Shown here: piece by piece, positions 9,212 to 20,997 of the stretch
How the letters are laid out: each line of letters begins with the position of its first letter
Position numbering within the stretch: the first letter of the stretch is position 1
NCBI RefSeq assembly: GCF_009870785.1
Contig: NZ_WTWX01000007.1
Span: forward strand, 115,530-179,529
From: Paenibacillus sp. An7
GTDB lineage: Bacteria; Bacillota; Bacilli; Paenibacillales; Paenibacillaceae
Direction: 5' to 3'
Length of the DNA stretch: 64,000 nucleotides
Program-made: the position numbers and the translations under genes
The notes under the pieces: model-generated
Database searches by the model: none
Told to the model about the DNA's origin: nothing
The model's input: only the letters and a program-made list of their open reading frames with translations

Positions 9212-9304
9212 ATGGCGTTTATTGCAATGGTCGCGTTGATTATGGTCTTAGGGTTCACTGGAGTTACTTTTCTCTTTAAACGATTGGCGAAAGACGATCA
9301 CTAA
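9212..9304 (+). CDS. 30-residue membrane peptide
   Basis: A short frame starting at ATG 9212 after a clear AGAGGGGGA site. The product is 30 residues: one hydrophobic helix (AFIAMVALIMVLGFTGVTFLF) and a charged tail, KRLAKDDH. It has its own promoter-like sequence and a perfect terminator 80 bases downstream, so it looks like a real single-gene unit. I do not recognise it. Tiny one-helix proteins of this kind often bind and tune larger membrane complexes, but nothing here says which. Confidence 0.6.
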   Translation: MAFIAMVALIMVLGFTGVTFLFKRLAKDDH

Positions 9305-9381
9305 TAAATTTGGAACCAACCATAAATGGAACTTAAATAGTTAAATAAATAATCAAGTAAAAATGGAACAAAAATAAATGT

Positions 9382-9413
9382 AAAGGACCTGGCGCTGTCA
9401 GGTCCTTTTTTTA
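9382..9413 (+). terminator. Terminator of the 30-residue peptide gene
   Basis: AAAGGACCTG and CAGGTCCTTT form a perfect 10-base stem around GCGCTGT, followed by a T run. Confidence 0.9.
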
Positions 9414-9544
9414 TGGAGAAAAGAAAAGATGGATAATTATACATTATTAACGTATAATTATAGAAAATATAACCATTGAAATGCATAATGACAGGTGTAT
9501 GATGTATAAACGATTGTGCTGAAACCCTTTTATCAATTAAGGTG

Positions 9545-9573
9545 TTGACAGAGGATAAGCTATCTGTCATAAT
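9545..9573 (+). promoter_or_regulatory. Promoter of the pyr operon
   Basis: TTGACA at 9545-9550, a 17-base spacer and CATAAT at 9568-9573. Transcription should start near 9580. Confidence 0.8.
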
Positions 9574-9599
9574 TCATGTCAATGAAGATTTGTTTGAAT

Positions 9600-11326
<1,727 letters not shown>

Positions 11327-11440
11327 TAGAAGAATTCGAAAAACATGGGCATTTGTTAACCCTTACAGTAGTCAAAACATACAATTTAAACATAATGTCC
11401 GTTGTTACGATAAAACGGTACCGGAGCGGAGGATATAACT

Positions 11441-12763
11441 ATGTTACAAATGATTAAAAATGCAAGTGTACTGAATAAAGCTGGGGAACTTGAACAAAAG
11501 AACATTATCATTTCCGAAGGAAAGATTTTGAGTATACATGATGTGAACGCGGGTTTCTCCCTATTTGTTGAAGAAGGAACGAACCCTAGCGATGTAAACA
11601 TAGAAGAGATTGATGTAGAAGGTAAATTAGTGGTCCCGGGTCTAATTGATATGCACGTACATTTGAGAGAACCAGGATTTGAACATAAAGAAACAATTGA
11701 GTCTGGCGGCCGTTCTGCTGTAAAAGGTGGCTTTACTACAATCGCTTGTATGCCGAACACGAGACCTGTAACAGACGACCCCGAAACCGTACAACTCGTA
11801 CTTAACAAAGCAAAAGAAGCAAATCTTGCGAAAGTGCTTCCTTACGCTGCAATTACCGTAAACGAACTTGGTCGTGAGCTGACTGATTTTGATGCACTCA
11901 AAGCAGCGGGTGCAATCGGATTTACCGATGATGGTGTTGGCGTACAAAGTGCACAAATGATGAAAGATGCGATGAAAAAAGCAGCAGCGATGGATATGCC
12001 CGTTATTGCTCACTGTGAAGACAACTCTTTGGTAGAAGGTGCTTGTGTAGCAGAAGGCGCTTTTGCCGAGAAACATGGTCTAAAAGGCATTCCGAATGAG
12101 TCTGAAGCGATTCATGTTGGACGTGATATCTTACTAGCTGAAGCAACAGGTGTACATTATCATGTCTGCCATGTAAGTACAGAGCAATCGGTTCGATTGA
12201 TCCGTGAAGCGAAGAAGATCGGAATCAAAGTAACTGCGGAGGTTTGTCCACACCATCTGATTCTGGCGGATGAAGACATCCCAGGTCTAGATGCAAATTG
12301 GAAAATGAACCCTCCACTGCGCTCGCGCCGTGATGTAGAAGCATGTATCGAAGGTCTTGAGGATGGCACAATCGATATTATCGTTACAGATCATGCACCG
12401 CACAGCGAAGAAGAAAAAGCAAAAGGAATGGAGCTTGCACCATTTGGTATTGTTGGTTTTGAAACAGCATTCCCACTGCTCTATACAAAGTTTGTGGCAA
12501 CAGGAAAATGGAGTCTTTCCTTCCTGGTAGAGAAAATGACGACTGAACCAGCTCGGGTATTCCGCCTTAATACGGGACGTTTGGAAGAAGGAGCACCAGC
12601 GGATATTACGGTCATTGACCTTAATACGGAGCGCGCTGTTGATCCAACCGAGTTCGCTACAAAGGGACGTAACACACCATTTACAGGATGGGAACTTACG
12701 GGCTGGCCTGTAATGACTTTTGTAGACGGGAAAAAGGTATATTCTGATCCAACATTAAGCTAA
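11441..12763 (+). CDS. pyrC: Dihydroorotase
   Basis: This zinc enzyme cyclises carbamoyl-aspartate to dihydroorotate. At 440 residues it is a class I enzyme. Metal ligands are visible in DMHVHLREPG (HxH, about residue 69), in the HCED and HVST histidines, and in TDHAPH with the catalytic Asp (about residue 313). CMPNTRP is the substrate-binding segment. The ATG at 11441 follows GGAGCGGAGG. It lies in the same orientation as pyrB and carA with only short gaps. Confidence 0.97.
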   Translation: MLQMIKNASVLNKAGELEQKNIIISEGKILSIHDVNAGFSLFVEEGTNPSDVNIEEIDVEGKLVVPGLIDMHVHLREPGFEHKETIESGGRSAVKGGFTTIACMPNTRPVTDDPETVQLVLNKAKEANLAKVLPYAAITVNELGRELTDFDALKAAGAIGFTDDGVGVQSAQMMKDAMKKAAAMDMPVIAHCEDNSLVEGACVAEGAFAEKHGLKGIPNESEAIHVGRDILLAEATGVHYHVCHVSTEQSVRLIREAKKIGIKVTAEVCPHHLILADEDIPGLDANWKMNPPLRSRRDVEACIEGLEDGTIDIIVTDHAPHSEEEKAKGMELAPFGIVGFETAFPLLYTKFVATGKWSLSFLVEKMTTEPARVFRLNTGRLEEGAPADITVIDLNTERAVDPTEFATKGRNTPFTGWELTGWPVMTFVDGKKVYSDPTLS

Positions 12764-12865
12764 ACAACAAGTGATTACGACTAACAACGGTTTATTGAAC
12801 TTTTATATAGAAGCTTATTGATAAAACCCAAATTGAGTCAAGACAACATTAAGGAGTGAAATTGG

Positions 12866-14008
12866 ATGCAGGCACAAGCAAGATTGTTACTAGAAGACGG
12901 CACATTGTTCACCGGAAGATCTTTCGGTGCAGAGGGTGAAACAACAGGTGAAGTCGTTTTTAATACAGGTATCACAGGCTACCAAGAGGTGCTGTCTGAT
13001 CCTTCTTACTGCGGACAAATCGTAACGATGACTTATCCGCTGATCGGAAACTACGGGATCACACGTGATGATTTTGAATCCATTCGTCCTTATGTACATG
13101 GCTTTGTTACTCGCCGCCACGAACCGGTACCGAGTAACTGGCGTGCAGAATGCAGTGTTGATGATCTTTTGAAAGAGTATGGAATTGTAGGAATCAGCGA
13201 TATCGATACACGGATGTTAACACGCCGTATTCGTCATCACGGAACAATGAAAGGAATTTTGACAACAGGTTCGAAGCCGGTTGAAGAACTTCTAGAAATG
13301 ATGAAAGATACGACGATTGATGAACTTCGTAATCAGGTGCCGCTTACTTCAACCAAACACGTATACAGCAGCCCGGGTACGGGAGAGCGGATCGTAGTTG
13401 TAGACTACGGGGCGAAGACAGGTATCTTGCGCGAACTGAATAAACGTGGCTGTGACATTGTGGTTGTACCGCATGATACAACGGCTGATGAAATTCGGAA
13501 ACTGAATCCAGACGGCATTCAGCTGTCTAATGGCCCTGGGGACCCGAAAGACGTTCCTCATGCAGTGAAGATGATCTCCGAACTGCTTGGTGAATATCCA
13601 ATCTTCGGCATCTGCCTTGGTCACCAGTTGTTTGCGCTGGCTGCCGGTGCGGATACAGAAAGACTAAAATTTGGTCATCGTGGTGGTAACCATCCGGTCA
13701 AAGATCTAGAAACAGGCCGCTGCTATATTACATCTCAAAATCATGGATATACCGTAAATGAAGAGTCAATTAAAGGTACGGACTTGATTGTTACACATAT
13801 TAACAACAACGATAAATCCATTGAAGGATTAAAACATAAAGAATATCCAGCATTTACAGTACAGTATCATCCAGAAGCAGCACCAGGACCGGAAGATAAT
13901 TCTTACTTGTTCGACCGTTTTATTGATATGATTCGTGAACACAAACTCAACCATCCGAAAAAAGCGCGCCAAGCCGTACTTGCCGCAGCAGTGAAGGGAG
14001 CACGTTAA
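12866..14008 (+). CDS. carA: Carbamoyl-phosphate synthase, glutaminase subunit
   Basis: The small subunit hydrolyses glutamine and sends ammonia to CarB. Its 380 residues show the amidotransferase triad: FGICLGHQL with the nucleophilic Cys (about residue 248), and [11 protein letters not shown] with His and Glu (about residue 332). The N-terminal half is the CarA-specific domain ([11 protein letters not shown]). The gap to carB is one base, so they are certainly co-translated. Since it sits in the pyr operon it is the pyrimidine-specific copy (pyrAA of B. subtilis). Confidence 0.97.
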   Translation: MQAQARLLLEDGTLFTGRSFGAEGETTGEVVFNTGITGYQEVLSDPSYCGQIVTMTYPLIGNYGITRDDFESIRPYVHGFVTRRHEPVPSNWRAECSVDDLLKEYGIVGISDIDTRMLTRRIRHHGTMKGILTTGSKPVEELLEMMKDTTIDELRNQVPLTSTKHVYSSPGTGERIVVVDYGAKTGILRELNKRGCDIVVVPHDTTADEIRKLNPDGIQLSNGPGDPKDVPHAVKMISELLGEYPIFGICLGHQLFALAAGADTERLKFGHRGGNHPVKDLETGRCYITSQNHGYTVNEESIKGTDLIVTHINNNDKSIEGLKHKEYPAFTVQYHPEAAPGPEDNSYLFDRFIDMIREHKLNHPKKARQAVLAAAVKGAR

Positions 14009-14009
14009 C

Positions 14010-17000
14010 ATGCCGAAAAATACAGACCTCAAAAAGATTCTTGTTATTGGCTCCGGTCCGATCGTAATCGGTCAGGCAGCAGAATTTGATTACGCAGGAA
14101 CGCAAGCATGTCAAGCACTTAAAGAAGAAGGCGTGGAAGTTGTTCTCATCAATAGTAACCCTGCAACGATCATGACAGACACCAATATGGCGGATAAAGT
14201 ATATATTGAGCCGATTACGCTTGATTTCGTAACACAAATCATTCGTCAGGAACGTCCCGATGGACTTCTTCCAACGCTTGGCGGTCAAACGGGTCTTAAC
14301 ATGGCGGTTGAATTGGCGCGCGCTGGAGTACTGGAGAGCGAAAATGTAAAACTTCTGGGTACACAGCTGACTTCTATTGAAAAAGCAGAAGACCGTGACT
14401 TGTTCCGTGATTTGATGCGTGAACTAGAACAGCCGGTACCTGAAAGTGTTATCGTTACAACGCTTAATGAAGCTCTCGATTTTGCAAATGAGATTGGTTA
14501 TCCAATTATTGTTCGCCCTGCCTACACCCTTGGTGGAACAGGCGGCGGGATCTGTGCGACAGAAGAAGAACTTCGTGAGATTGTTGCTTCTGGTCTTCGC
14601 TACAGCCCAATCGGACAATGTTTGGTCGAGAAAAGTATCGCTGGTATGAAAGAAGTAGAATATGAAGTTATGCGCGATGCGAATGACAATTGTATCGTTG
14701 TATGTAATATGGAAAACTTTGACCCAGTGGGTGTACATACGGGAGACAGTATTGTTGTGGCACCGAGCCAAACACTCTCAGATCGTGAGTACCAGATGCT
14801 GCGTACGGCATCAATCAAAATCATCCGCGCACTCAATATCGAAGGCGGTTGTAACGTTCAATTTGCCCTGGACCCGCAAAGCTTCCAGTACTATGTTATT
14901 GAAGTGAATCCGCGTGTAAGCCGCTCTTCCGCTCTGGCATCCAAAGCAACCGGTTATCCAATTGCGAAGATGGCAGCTAAAATTGCAATGGGCTACACCC
15001 TTGATGAAATTATTAACCCAGTAACGGGCCAAACCTATGCATTCTTCGAGCCAACGCTGGATTACATCGTAAGTAAGATTCCGCGCTGGCCATTTGATAA
15101 ATTTGTATCTGCGAACCGTAAACTGGGTACACAGATGAAAGCAACAGGGGAAGTAATGGCGATTGGCCGTACTTTTGAAGAATCGATTCACAAAGCCGTT
15201 CGTTCGCTTGAAATTGGCACACATCGTATTCATTTGAAAGATGCGGGTCAGCTTGAAGACGAAGTGCTGAGAACACGTCTGATTAAACCGGATGATGAGC
15301 GTATGTTCCTCGTAGCAGAAGCATTCCGCCGCGGTTATACCTTACAAGAGATTCAGGATCTTACCAAAATCGATTGGTGGTTCCTTGACAAAATTGAAGG
15401 AATTATCAAATTTGAAGATCAACTGCGTTCCGAAAAAGAGCTAAGCAAAGAAATGCTCTATCAAGCAAAACGTATGGGCTTCACAGATCGTTCAATTGCC
15501 GAGATTCGTGCCGAAGGACAGCCGGGAGAGGCATTCACAACAGAGAAGGAAGTTCGCGAGATGCGTGAAAGAATGCAGCTGCGTCCTGTATACAAAATGG
15601 TAGATACATGTGCTGCTGAATTTGAAGCTTCTACACCGTACTACTACTCTAGTTACGAAACAGAGAATGAAGTCATTCCATCTGCAAAAGAGAAAATTGT
15701 GGTGCTTGGTTCCGGTCCAATCCGAATTGGTCAAGGAATTGAGTTCGACTACTCTACCGTGCATGCTGTATGGGCGATTCAGAATGCTGGTTACGAAGCA
15801 GTAATTATTAATAATAACCCAGAGACAGTATCTACGGACTTTAATACATCCGATCGTCTCTACTTTGAGCCTTTGTTCTTTGAAGATGTAATGAACGTGA
15901 TTGAACAAGAAAAACCAATCGGTGTTATTGTACAGTTCGGCGGTCAAACTGCAATTAACCTGGCTGCACCGCTTGCAGCTGCAGGAGTCAAGATTCTGGG
16001 AACAGATCTTGCCAGCATTGATGAAGCAGAGGATCGTAAGAAATTCGAAGCACTTCTCTCCAAGCTTGATATTGCACAGCCGCTCGGTAAAACAGTAACG
16101 ACTGTAGATGAAGCCGTTGTGACTGCACAAAGTATAGGTTATCCTGTACTGGTTCGTCCTTCTTATGTCCTTGGGGGACGTGCAATGGAGATCGTCTACT
16201 CTGACAGTGAACTGCTGAGCTATATGGAACAAGCTGTGAAAATCAATCCTGATCATCCGGTACTGATTGACCGCTATATGCTCGGTAAAGAGGTAGAAGT
16301 GGATGCAATCTGTGATGGAGAAACCGTGCTGATTCCAGGGATTATGGAGCACATCGAACGCGCAGGGGTTCACTCCGGTGACTCGATAGCGGTATACCCA
16401 CCGCAGCATCTGGAACCGCATTTGAAAGAAAAAGTGGTTAACATCACGATCAATATTGCAAAAGAACTGAATACTATTGGACTTGTAAATATCCAGTTCG
16501 TCATCTACAAAGATGATGTGTACGTAATTGAAGTGAATCCTAGATCTTCTAGAACGGTACCATTCCTGAGCAAAGTAACCGGCATTCCAATGGCGAACCT
16601 AGCAACACAAGCCATCCTTGGTAAAAAGCTAGCCGATCAAGGGTATGTAGATGGTTTGTGGCCGGAAAGCGAACATGTATCGGTAAAAGTTCCGGTGTTC
16701 TCTTTTGCAAAACTTCGCCGGGTAGAACCTACACTTGGACCTGAAATGAAATCAACGGGTGAAGTAATGGGCCGTGATGTTCAGTATGCGAAAGCACTTT
16801 ATAAAGGTTTGATTGGTGCAGGAATGAAGATTCCTTCTTCCGGTGCGATTATTGCAACCGTAGCTGATAAGGATAAAGACGAGGCTGTTTCACTGCTTGC
16901 TGGATTCTTTAAACTGGGTTACAAAATTATCGCTACAGGCGGTACAGCTGCAGCTCTTGAGCAAGCAGGTATCCCTGTTCAAACCGTTAACAAGCTTAGC

Positions 17001-17228
17001 GAAGGTACGCCGAACATTCTTGATATGATCCGTACGGGCGAAGCAAACTTTGTCTTTAATACACTGACTAAGGGTAAAACACCGCAGCGTGATGGATTTA
17101 GGATCCGCCGTGAAGCGGTAGAGAACGGTGTTGTATGTATGACTTCCTTGGATACAGTTCGTGCACTCCTGCAAATGCTGGAGACGATTAACTTCTCCTC
17201 GGAATCCATGCCAACTTTTAGCCGCTAA
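14010..17228 (+). CDS. carB: Carbamoyl-phosphate synthase, large subunit
   Basis: This 1072-residue subunit makes carbamoyl phosphate from bicarbonate, ammonia and two ATP. The internal duplication is plain: the first half starts [20 protein letters not shown] and the second starts [20 protein letters not shown] near residue 565. Each carries ATP-grasp loops (GGTGGGI, GGRAMEI) and VIEVNPR blocks. The last 130 residues form the MGS-like allosteric domain, with [13 protein letters not shown] and [12 protein letters not shown], where UMP usually acts in bacterial enzymes. Confidence 0.98.
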   Translation: MPKNTDLKKILVIGSGPIVIGQAAEFDYAGTQACQALKEEGVEVVLINSNPATIMTDTNMADKVYIEPITLDFVTQIIRQERPDGLLPTLGGQTGLNMAVELARAGVLESENVKLLGTQLTSIEKAEDRDLFRDLMRELEQPVPESVIVTTLNEALDFANEIGYPIIVRPAYTLGGTGGGICATEEELREIVASGLRYSPIGQCLVEKSIAGMKEVEYEVMRDANDNCIVVCNMENFDPVGVHTGDSIVVAPSQTLSDREYQMLRTASIKIIRALNIEGGCNVQFALDPQSFQYYVIEVNPRVSRSSALASKATGYPIAKMAAKIAMGYTLDEIINPVTGQTYAFFEPTLDYIVSKIPRWPFDKFVSANRKLGTQMKATGEVMAIGRTFEESIHKAVRSLEIGTHRIHLKDAGQLEDEVLRTRLIKPDDERMFLVAEAFRRGYTLQEIQDLTKIDWWFLDKIEGIIKFEDQLRSEKELSKEMLYQAKRMGFTDRSIAEIRAEGQPGEAFTTEKEVREMRERMQLRPVYKMVDTCAAEFEASTPYYYSSYETENEVIPSAKEKIVVLGSGPIRIGQGIEFDYSTVHAVWAIQNAGYEAVIINNNPETVSTDFNTSDRLYFEPLFFEDVMNVIEQEKPIGVIVQFGGQTAINLAAPLAAAGVKILGTDLASIDEAEDRKKFEALLSKLDIAQPLGKTVTTVDEAVVTAQSIGYPVLVRPSYVLGGRAMEIVYSDSELLSYMEQAVKINPDHPVLIDRYMLGKEVEVDAICDGETVLIPGIMEHIERAGVHSGDSIAVYPPQHLEPHLKEKVVNITINIAKELNTIGLVNIQFVIYKDDVYVIEVNPRSSRTVPFLSKVTGIPMANLATQAILGKKLADQGYVDGLWPESEHVSVKVPVFSFAKLRRVEPTLGPEMKSTGEVMGRDVQYAKALYKGLIGAGMKIPSSGAIIATVADKDKDEAVSLLAGFFKLGYKIIATGGTAAALEQAGIPVQTVNKLSEGTPNILDMIRTGEANFVFNTLTKGKTPQRDGFRIRREAVENGVVCMTSLDTVRALLQMLETINFSSESMPTFSR

Positions 17229-17260
17229 TTACACATGGATTCTAGAGAACTTTTTACTGT

Positions 17261-17306
17261 AGGACATCGGTCAGCCCATCATCCCTTGGGCTGGACTTGA
17301 TGTCCT
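17261..17306 (+). other. Strong hairpin between carB and pyrF
   Basis: AGGACATC pairs with GATGTCCT, and inside it CAGCCCA pairs with TGGGCTG around an eight-base loop. Only TTTA follows, so it is a weak terminator at best. It stands at the point where B. subtilis carries pyrK and pyrD. It may be a processing or partial-termination site that sets the pyrF-pyrE level. Confidence 0.55.
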
Positions 17307-17352
17307 TTATCACGGATAGGAACGAAATTACGTTAGCGAAGGAGTATGGCTC

Positions 17353-18087
17353 ATGACACCTGAATATAAACAAATGGCTGGACGTTTAATGGTTGCTCTG
17401 GATTACCCTAATGCAGATGCAGCTAGAGAACTGGTAGAACAGCTGAAGGGTATTCCTTGCTATATGAAAGTAGGAATGCAGCTGTTTTACACAGCAGGAC
17501 CTGAATTTGTTAGCGAACTCAAAGAAAAAGGATATTCAGTATTCCTGGACGTGAAAATGCATGATATTCCTAACACGGTTCGCGGAGGTTCCCACAGTGT
17601 AACTCGGCTTGGTGTAGATATGTTTAACGTGCATGCTGGAGGCGGAGCTGCCATGATGCGTGCCGCACTAGAAGGAGCTAAGCAGGCAGCAGAAGAGGAA
17701 AACCTACAGCTGCCTACCATTATTGCTGTGACCCAGCTGACGAGTACAGATCAGCAAACGATGAATGATGAGATTGGTATTCCTGGACAAGTTCAGAATA
17801 CCGTTGTAAGGTATGCACAGCTTGCTAAGGAAGCGGGACTGCACGGCGTAGTGGCATCTCCTCTCGAAGCGGGCAGTATTCACGAAGCGTGCGGAGCAGA
17901 ATTTATTACCGTAACCCCGGGGATTAGACCACGCGGTAGTGCAGCGGGCGATCAGTCCCGAGTAACTACACCGCAAGAAGCCATTGCAGGCGGAACTCAG
18001 TTTATTGTGGTCGGAAGACCGATTACGGCAGCAACGGATCCAAGAGCAGCAGCAGAACAAATTATTGAGGAGATGATGAACGCATGA
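17353..18087 (+). CDS. pyrF: Orotidine-5'-phosphate decarboxylase
   Basis: It decarboxylates OMP to UMP. The 244-residue TIM barrel has the substrate motif [10 protein letters not shown] at the start, KVGMQLFY, and the catalytic lysine block [13 protein letters not shown] near residue 60. VTPGIRP and FIVVGRPI supply the phosphate site. AAGGAG lies eight bases before the ATG. The last four bases overlap pyrE (ATGA). Confidence 0.97.
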   Translation: MTPEYKQMAGRLMVALDYPNADAARELVEQLKGIPCYMKVGMQLFYTAGPEFVSELKEKGYSVFLDVKMHDIPNTVRGGSHSVTRLGVDMFNVHAGGGAAMMRAALEGAKQAAEEENLQLPTIIAVTQLTSTDQQTMNDEIGIPGQVQNTVVRYAQLAKEAGLHGVVASPLEAGSIHEACGAEFITVTPGIRPRGSAAGDQSRVTTPQEAIAGGTQFIVVGRPITAATDPRAAAEQIIEEMMNA

Positions 18088-18722
18088 CAACGACAACAAT
18101 CGCAGAAAAAATCGCATCCGCCCTACTTAGTATTAAGGCTGTAGCTTTACGCCCAAATGATCCTTTTACTTGGACTTCGGGTATTAAATCTCCCATCTAT
18201 TGCGACAATCGCCTGACCATGTCTTATCCGGAAATCCGTGATCTCATTGCTGAATCCTTCGCCTCTATTATCCGTGAGCAGTATCCGGAGACAGAAGTGA
18301 TTGCGGGTACAGCGACAGCAGGTATTCCTCATGCAGCTTTTGTTGCTCAGAAGCTGGGTCTTCCTATGATCTATATTCGCGATAAAGCGAAAGGACATGG
18401 CAAAGAGAATCAAATCGAAGGACTTGTAAAAGAAGGTCAAAAAGTGATTGTTATTGAGGATCTTATCTCCACAGGCGGAAGTTCCATCAAAGCAGCACAA
18501 GCAGTTCAGCAGTCCGGCGCTGAGGTTCTGGCTGTACTTGCCATCTTCAGTTACCAGCTAGACCGTGCAGTGAATGGTTTTGAGGAAGCAGGAATCGCGC
18601 TTCAAACCTTGTCCAATTATTCTGCTCTCATTGATGTAGCTCTTCGTGAAGGAGCCATTGCGGAGGGAGATATTGCTCTTCTTCGTTCTTGGAGAGAGAA
18701 CCCTGCGGCGTTTGGAGTATAA
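18084..18722 (+). CDS. pyrE: Orotate phosphoribosyltransferase
   Basis: It joins orotate and PRPP to make OMP. In 212 residues it has the PRPP loop [18 protein letters not shown] (about residue 117), [10 protein letters not shown], and the [11 protein letters not shown] flexible loop. It overlaps the end of pyrF by four bases and closes the operon, with a terminator about 120 bases downstream. Confidence 0.97.
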   Translation: MTTTTIAEKIASALLSIKAVALRPNDPFTWTSGIKSPIYCDNRLTMSYPEIRDLIAESFASIIREQYPETEVIAGTATAGIPHAAFVAQKLGLPMIYIRDKAKGHGKENQIEGLVKEGQKVIVIEDLISTGGSSIKAAQAVQQSGAEVLAVLAIFSYQLDRAVNGFEEAGIALQTLSNYSALIDVALREGAIAEGDIALLRSWRENPAAFGV

Positions 18723-18838
18723 GTGAATTCATTTCATAATACCTTTTAGTTGTAATAATCAGGAGTATATAGATCAACAGGGTTCGTATGTCTATAAGAA
18801 GATATGAAATTGAATAATATATAATATAGTATGAGAAA

Positions 18839-18879
18839 AGAGAGTGGTTCCTTTTAAAAGGGGAGACACTCTCTTTTTG
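18839..18879 (+). terminator. Terminator of the pyr operon
   Basis: AGAGAGTG and CACTCTCT form the base, CCTTTT and AAAAGG the top, with five T after. The 110 bases between pyrE and this point hold nothing I recognise. Confidence 0.85.
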
Positions 18880-18937
18880 TTGTGGAGATACTTGACTAAA
18901 GCAATAACCGCACTTTTTACCGACAATAGCTTCATAT

Positions 18938-18966
18938 TTGCAGTGTTTTATAAAACTGAATATAAA
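18938..18966 (+). promoter_or_regulatory. Promoter of the ABC-transporter operon
   Basis: TTGCAG at 18938, a 17-base spacer and TATAAA at 18961. It begins about 60 bases after the pyr terminator. Confidence 0.6.
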
Positions 18967-19079
18967 AATATCTTTAAAAGGTTGTAACTTCTTCCTCATT
19001 TATGTCGTTTATAATGCGAGATAGAAATATTTGTAAGCAAAGTATATTAATTTCCTTATTGAAGCAGGGGGGAGCTACG

Positions 19080-19928
19080 ATTCGAATACCCTTTCGAAAA
19101 GCCAAAGAAGAACGTAAATCAACAGTGGATGTGGCAGAGAGGATCGCTCTAGAGGAGCAGCTTGATATAGAAGATGAGTTCGGAGCAGAACAAGAAATAG
19201 AACAAGAGGTACTACAAGAATCAGCACAAGAAGCAGAACAAGAAGTGATCCCTAAAGGTCCTGTGCTGCAGGTACAAGAGGTCCACCGTAGCTTTGAAAC
19301 AGGCGGAAGAGCGATTCATGTACTGAAAGGAATTAATATGGAAGTGCAGCCGCAGCAGCTTGTTATGCTGAAAGGTCGTTCAGGTTCAGGAAAGACAACC
19401 CTTCTTAATATGCTTGGAGGACTGGACCAACCGACAAGCGGGGAGATCTATTTTGACGGAAGAGCTTTTCATGAAGCAGGTGATGCTGCTCGCACCCGGA
19501 TGAGAAGGCAGGAGATTGGCTTTATTTTTCAGGCGTATGCCCTCATGCCCCTGTTATCTGCTTGGGAGAATGTAGAACTGTCACTTCGTATGGCAGGTGT
19601 TCCTAAGGGGGAATGGAACCAGCGTGTTGCCTATTGTCTTGATATGGTAGGTCTTACAAAACGAGCGAAACACAGGCCATTTGAATTATCAGGGGGGGAA
19701 CAGCAGCGTGTTGCCATTGCCAAAGCAATTGCACATAGACCTAAACTGCTGCTGGCTGATGAACCAACTGCTGAGCTGGATTCCAAAATGGGAGCCCAGA
19801 TTATGGCCGTATTCCAGAAAATTATTGCCACAGAAGAAGTTAGTATTTGTATGACGACACATGATCCTACGATTTTGGAGGTTGCAGACCATGTTTACGA
19901 GATGGTGGACGGTAAATTTATTACATAA
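19080..19928 (+). CDS. ABC transporter ATP-binding protein (MacB/LolD type)
   Basis: The ATPase has Walker A (GRSGSGKTT), a Q-loop (IFQAYALMP), signature LSGGEQQR, Walker [14 protein letters not shown] and the H-loop MTTHD. This set is typical of exporter ATPases that work with FtsX-like permeases. Unusually, a Glu/Gln-rich stretch of about 45 residues precedes the ATPase domain. The start is unclear. The only strong ribosome site, AGGGGGGAG, points at an ATT codon at 19080. An ATG at 19002 in frame has no site, and its added residues are AT-rich and unconvincing. It heads an operon running to 26421. Confidence 0.85.
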   Translation: MRIPFRKAKEERKSTVDVAERIALEEQLDIEDEFGAEQEIEQEVLQESAQEAEQEVIPKGPVLQVQEVHRSFETGGRAIHVLKGINMEVQPQQLVMLKGRSGSGKTTLLNMLGGLDQPTSGEIYFDGRAFHEAGDAARTRMRRQEIGFIFQAYALMPLLSAWENVELSLRMAGVPKGEWNQRVAYCLDMVGLTKRAKHRPFELSGGEQQRVAIAKAIAHRPKLLLADEPTAELDSKMGAQIMAVFQKIIATEEVSICMTTHDPTILEVADHVYEMVDGKFIT

Positions 19929-20997
19929 AAAGCACCTGCCTAGAGTGGGTAAACGATGGACCCAGTATGTTTTGATCGGAACCCTAAGTCTGTCGTTGAC
20001 CGGTTGCTCCTTACTTCCGGCTGAGCCGGAAGAGGAAGTGCTGCCGCCGATTACACCGCCGACGATTTCCAAGAAACCCGAATATGAAGTGAGAACCGAA
20101 ACCATTGAGACGAAAGTGTCTGGTTCTGGCAAACTGATGAGTCAGCGAGAGGAAAAGGCGTATTTTACACTTGATGGCATGCATGTGAAGGAACTCTATG
20201 TGAAGCCCGGGGATAAGGTAAAGGCAGGACAGCAAATTGCGGTGCTCGATGTAGAAGAGCTGAATAAACAAATTCGTCAAAAGAAATTACAGATTCGTAA
20301 ATCCGAAGTGCAAATGAAAGAGACCCTTCGTAAAAAAGAGGAAATGGATCCTGTAGAGTACGAAGAAGCGGTCATTACTTTTGAAGAACAAAGACAGGAA
20401 CTTTCGGACCTGGAGGAACAAGTCGGTAAGTCTACACTTGGGGCACCTTTTAGCGGTACGGTACTTAGCGTTGAAGTTGAAAAAGGAGCATCGGTAAAAG
20501 CGTATGACCCGATTGCTACGATTGCGGATACAGCTAATCTGGTCGTTGCCGCCACCTTTGCGAAGCAGGACCTCGAAGTGATTGCTGCAGGTATGAAGGT
20601 AGAGGTGGATATTAACGGAGCTGGTGTGCATCAGGGTACGATTAAAGTGATGCCGGTGAATCTGGGATCAGATTCGAATGGAGAAAATAATGGAGGAGAG
20701 GGTAAACCTCCTGCACAAGACTCGCTAGATACATACGTTATTGTTGAGATGGATAAATGGCCTAAGGGACTAAACAGAGGTACGCCGCTTACGGTAAGTG
20801 TCGTAACGAAGCGCAAAGAGGATGCCGTACTGATTCCAATCTCAGCTCTTCGCTCTATTGGTTCAAGAACGTATGTCCAAGTGGTAGAAACGGATGGGAG
20901 TAAACGAGAAGTGGATGTAGAAGCAGGTCAGCAGACATCCACTGATGTGGAGATTCTCAAAGGGCTTACACCAGGCCAAAAGGTGGTTGGAAGGTAA
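19891..20997 (+). CDS. Lipoprotein membrane-fusion (HlyD/MacA-like) adaptor
   Basis: This 368-residue adaptor protein should link the ATPase/permease to extracytoplasmic substrate. A lipoprotein signal, [14 protein letters not shown], shows the protein is membrane-anchored outside the cell. Then come a lipoyl-like half ([22 protein letters not shown]), a short coiled-coil hairpin (about residues 125-170), the matching half ([19 protein letters not shown]) and a beta-barrel. The start at 19891 follows GGAGG by nine bases and overlaps the ATPase gene by 38 bases, so translation is probably coupled. The stop overlaps the permease start by one base (TAATG). Confidence 0.88.
   Translation: MFTRWWTVNLLHKKHLPRVGKRWTQYVLIGTLSLSLTGCSLLPAEPEEEVLPPITPPTISKKPEYEVRTETIETKVSGSGKLMSQREEKAYFTLDGMHVKELYVKPGDKVKAGQQIAVLDVEELNKQIRQKKLQIRKSEVQMKETLRKKEEMDPVEYEEAVITFEEQRQELSDLEEQVGKSTLGAPFSGTVLSVEVEKGASVKAYDPIATIADTANLVVAATFAKQDLEVIAAGMKVEVDINGAGVHQGTIKVMPVNLGSDSNGENNGGEGKPPAQDSLDTYVIVEMDKWPKGLNRGTPLTVSVVTKRKEDAVLIPISALRSIGSRTYVQVVETDGSKREVDVEAGQQTSTDVEILKGLTPGQKVVGR

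Noticed and set aside
11327..11440. Second PyrR attenuator between pyrB and pyrC
   Set aside because: No PyrR loop and no hairpin with a T run could be found there.
15492..16421. 309-codon open frame on the minus strand
   Set aside because: It lies wholly inside carB on the opposite strand and has no ribosome site or recognisable motif; carB is certain.
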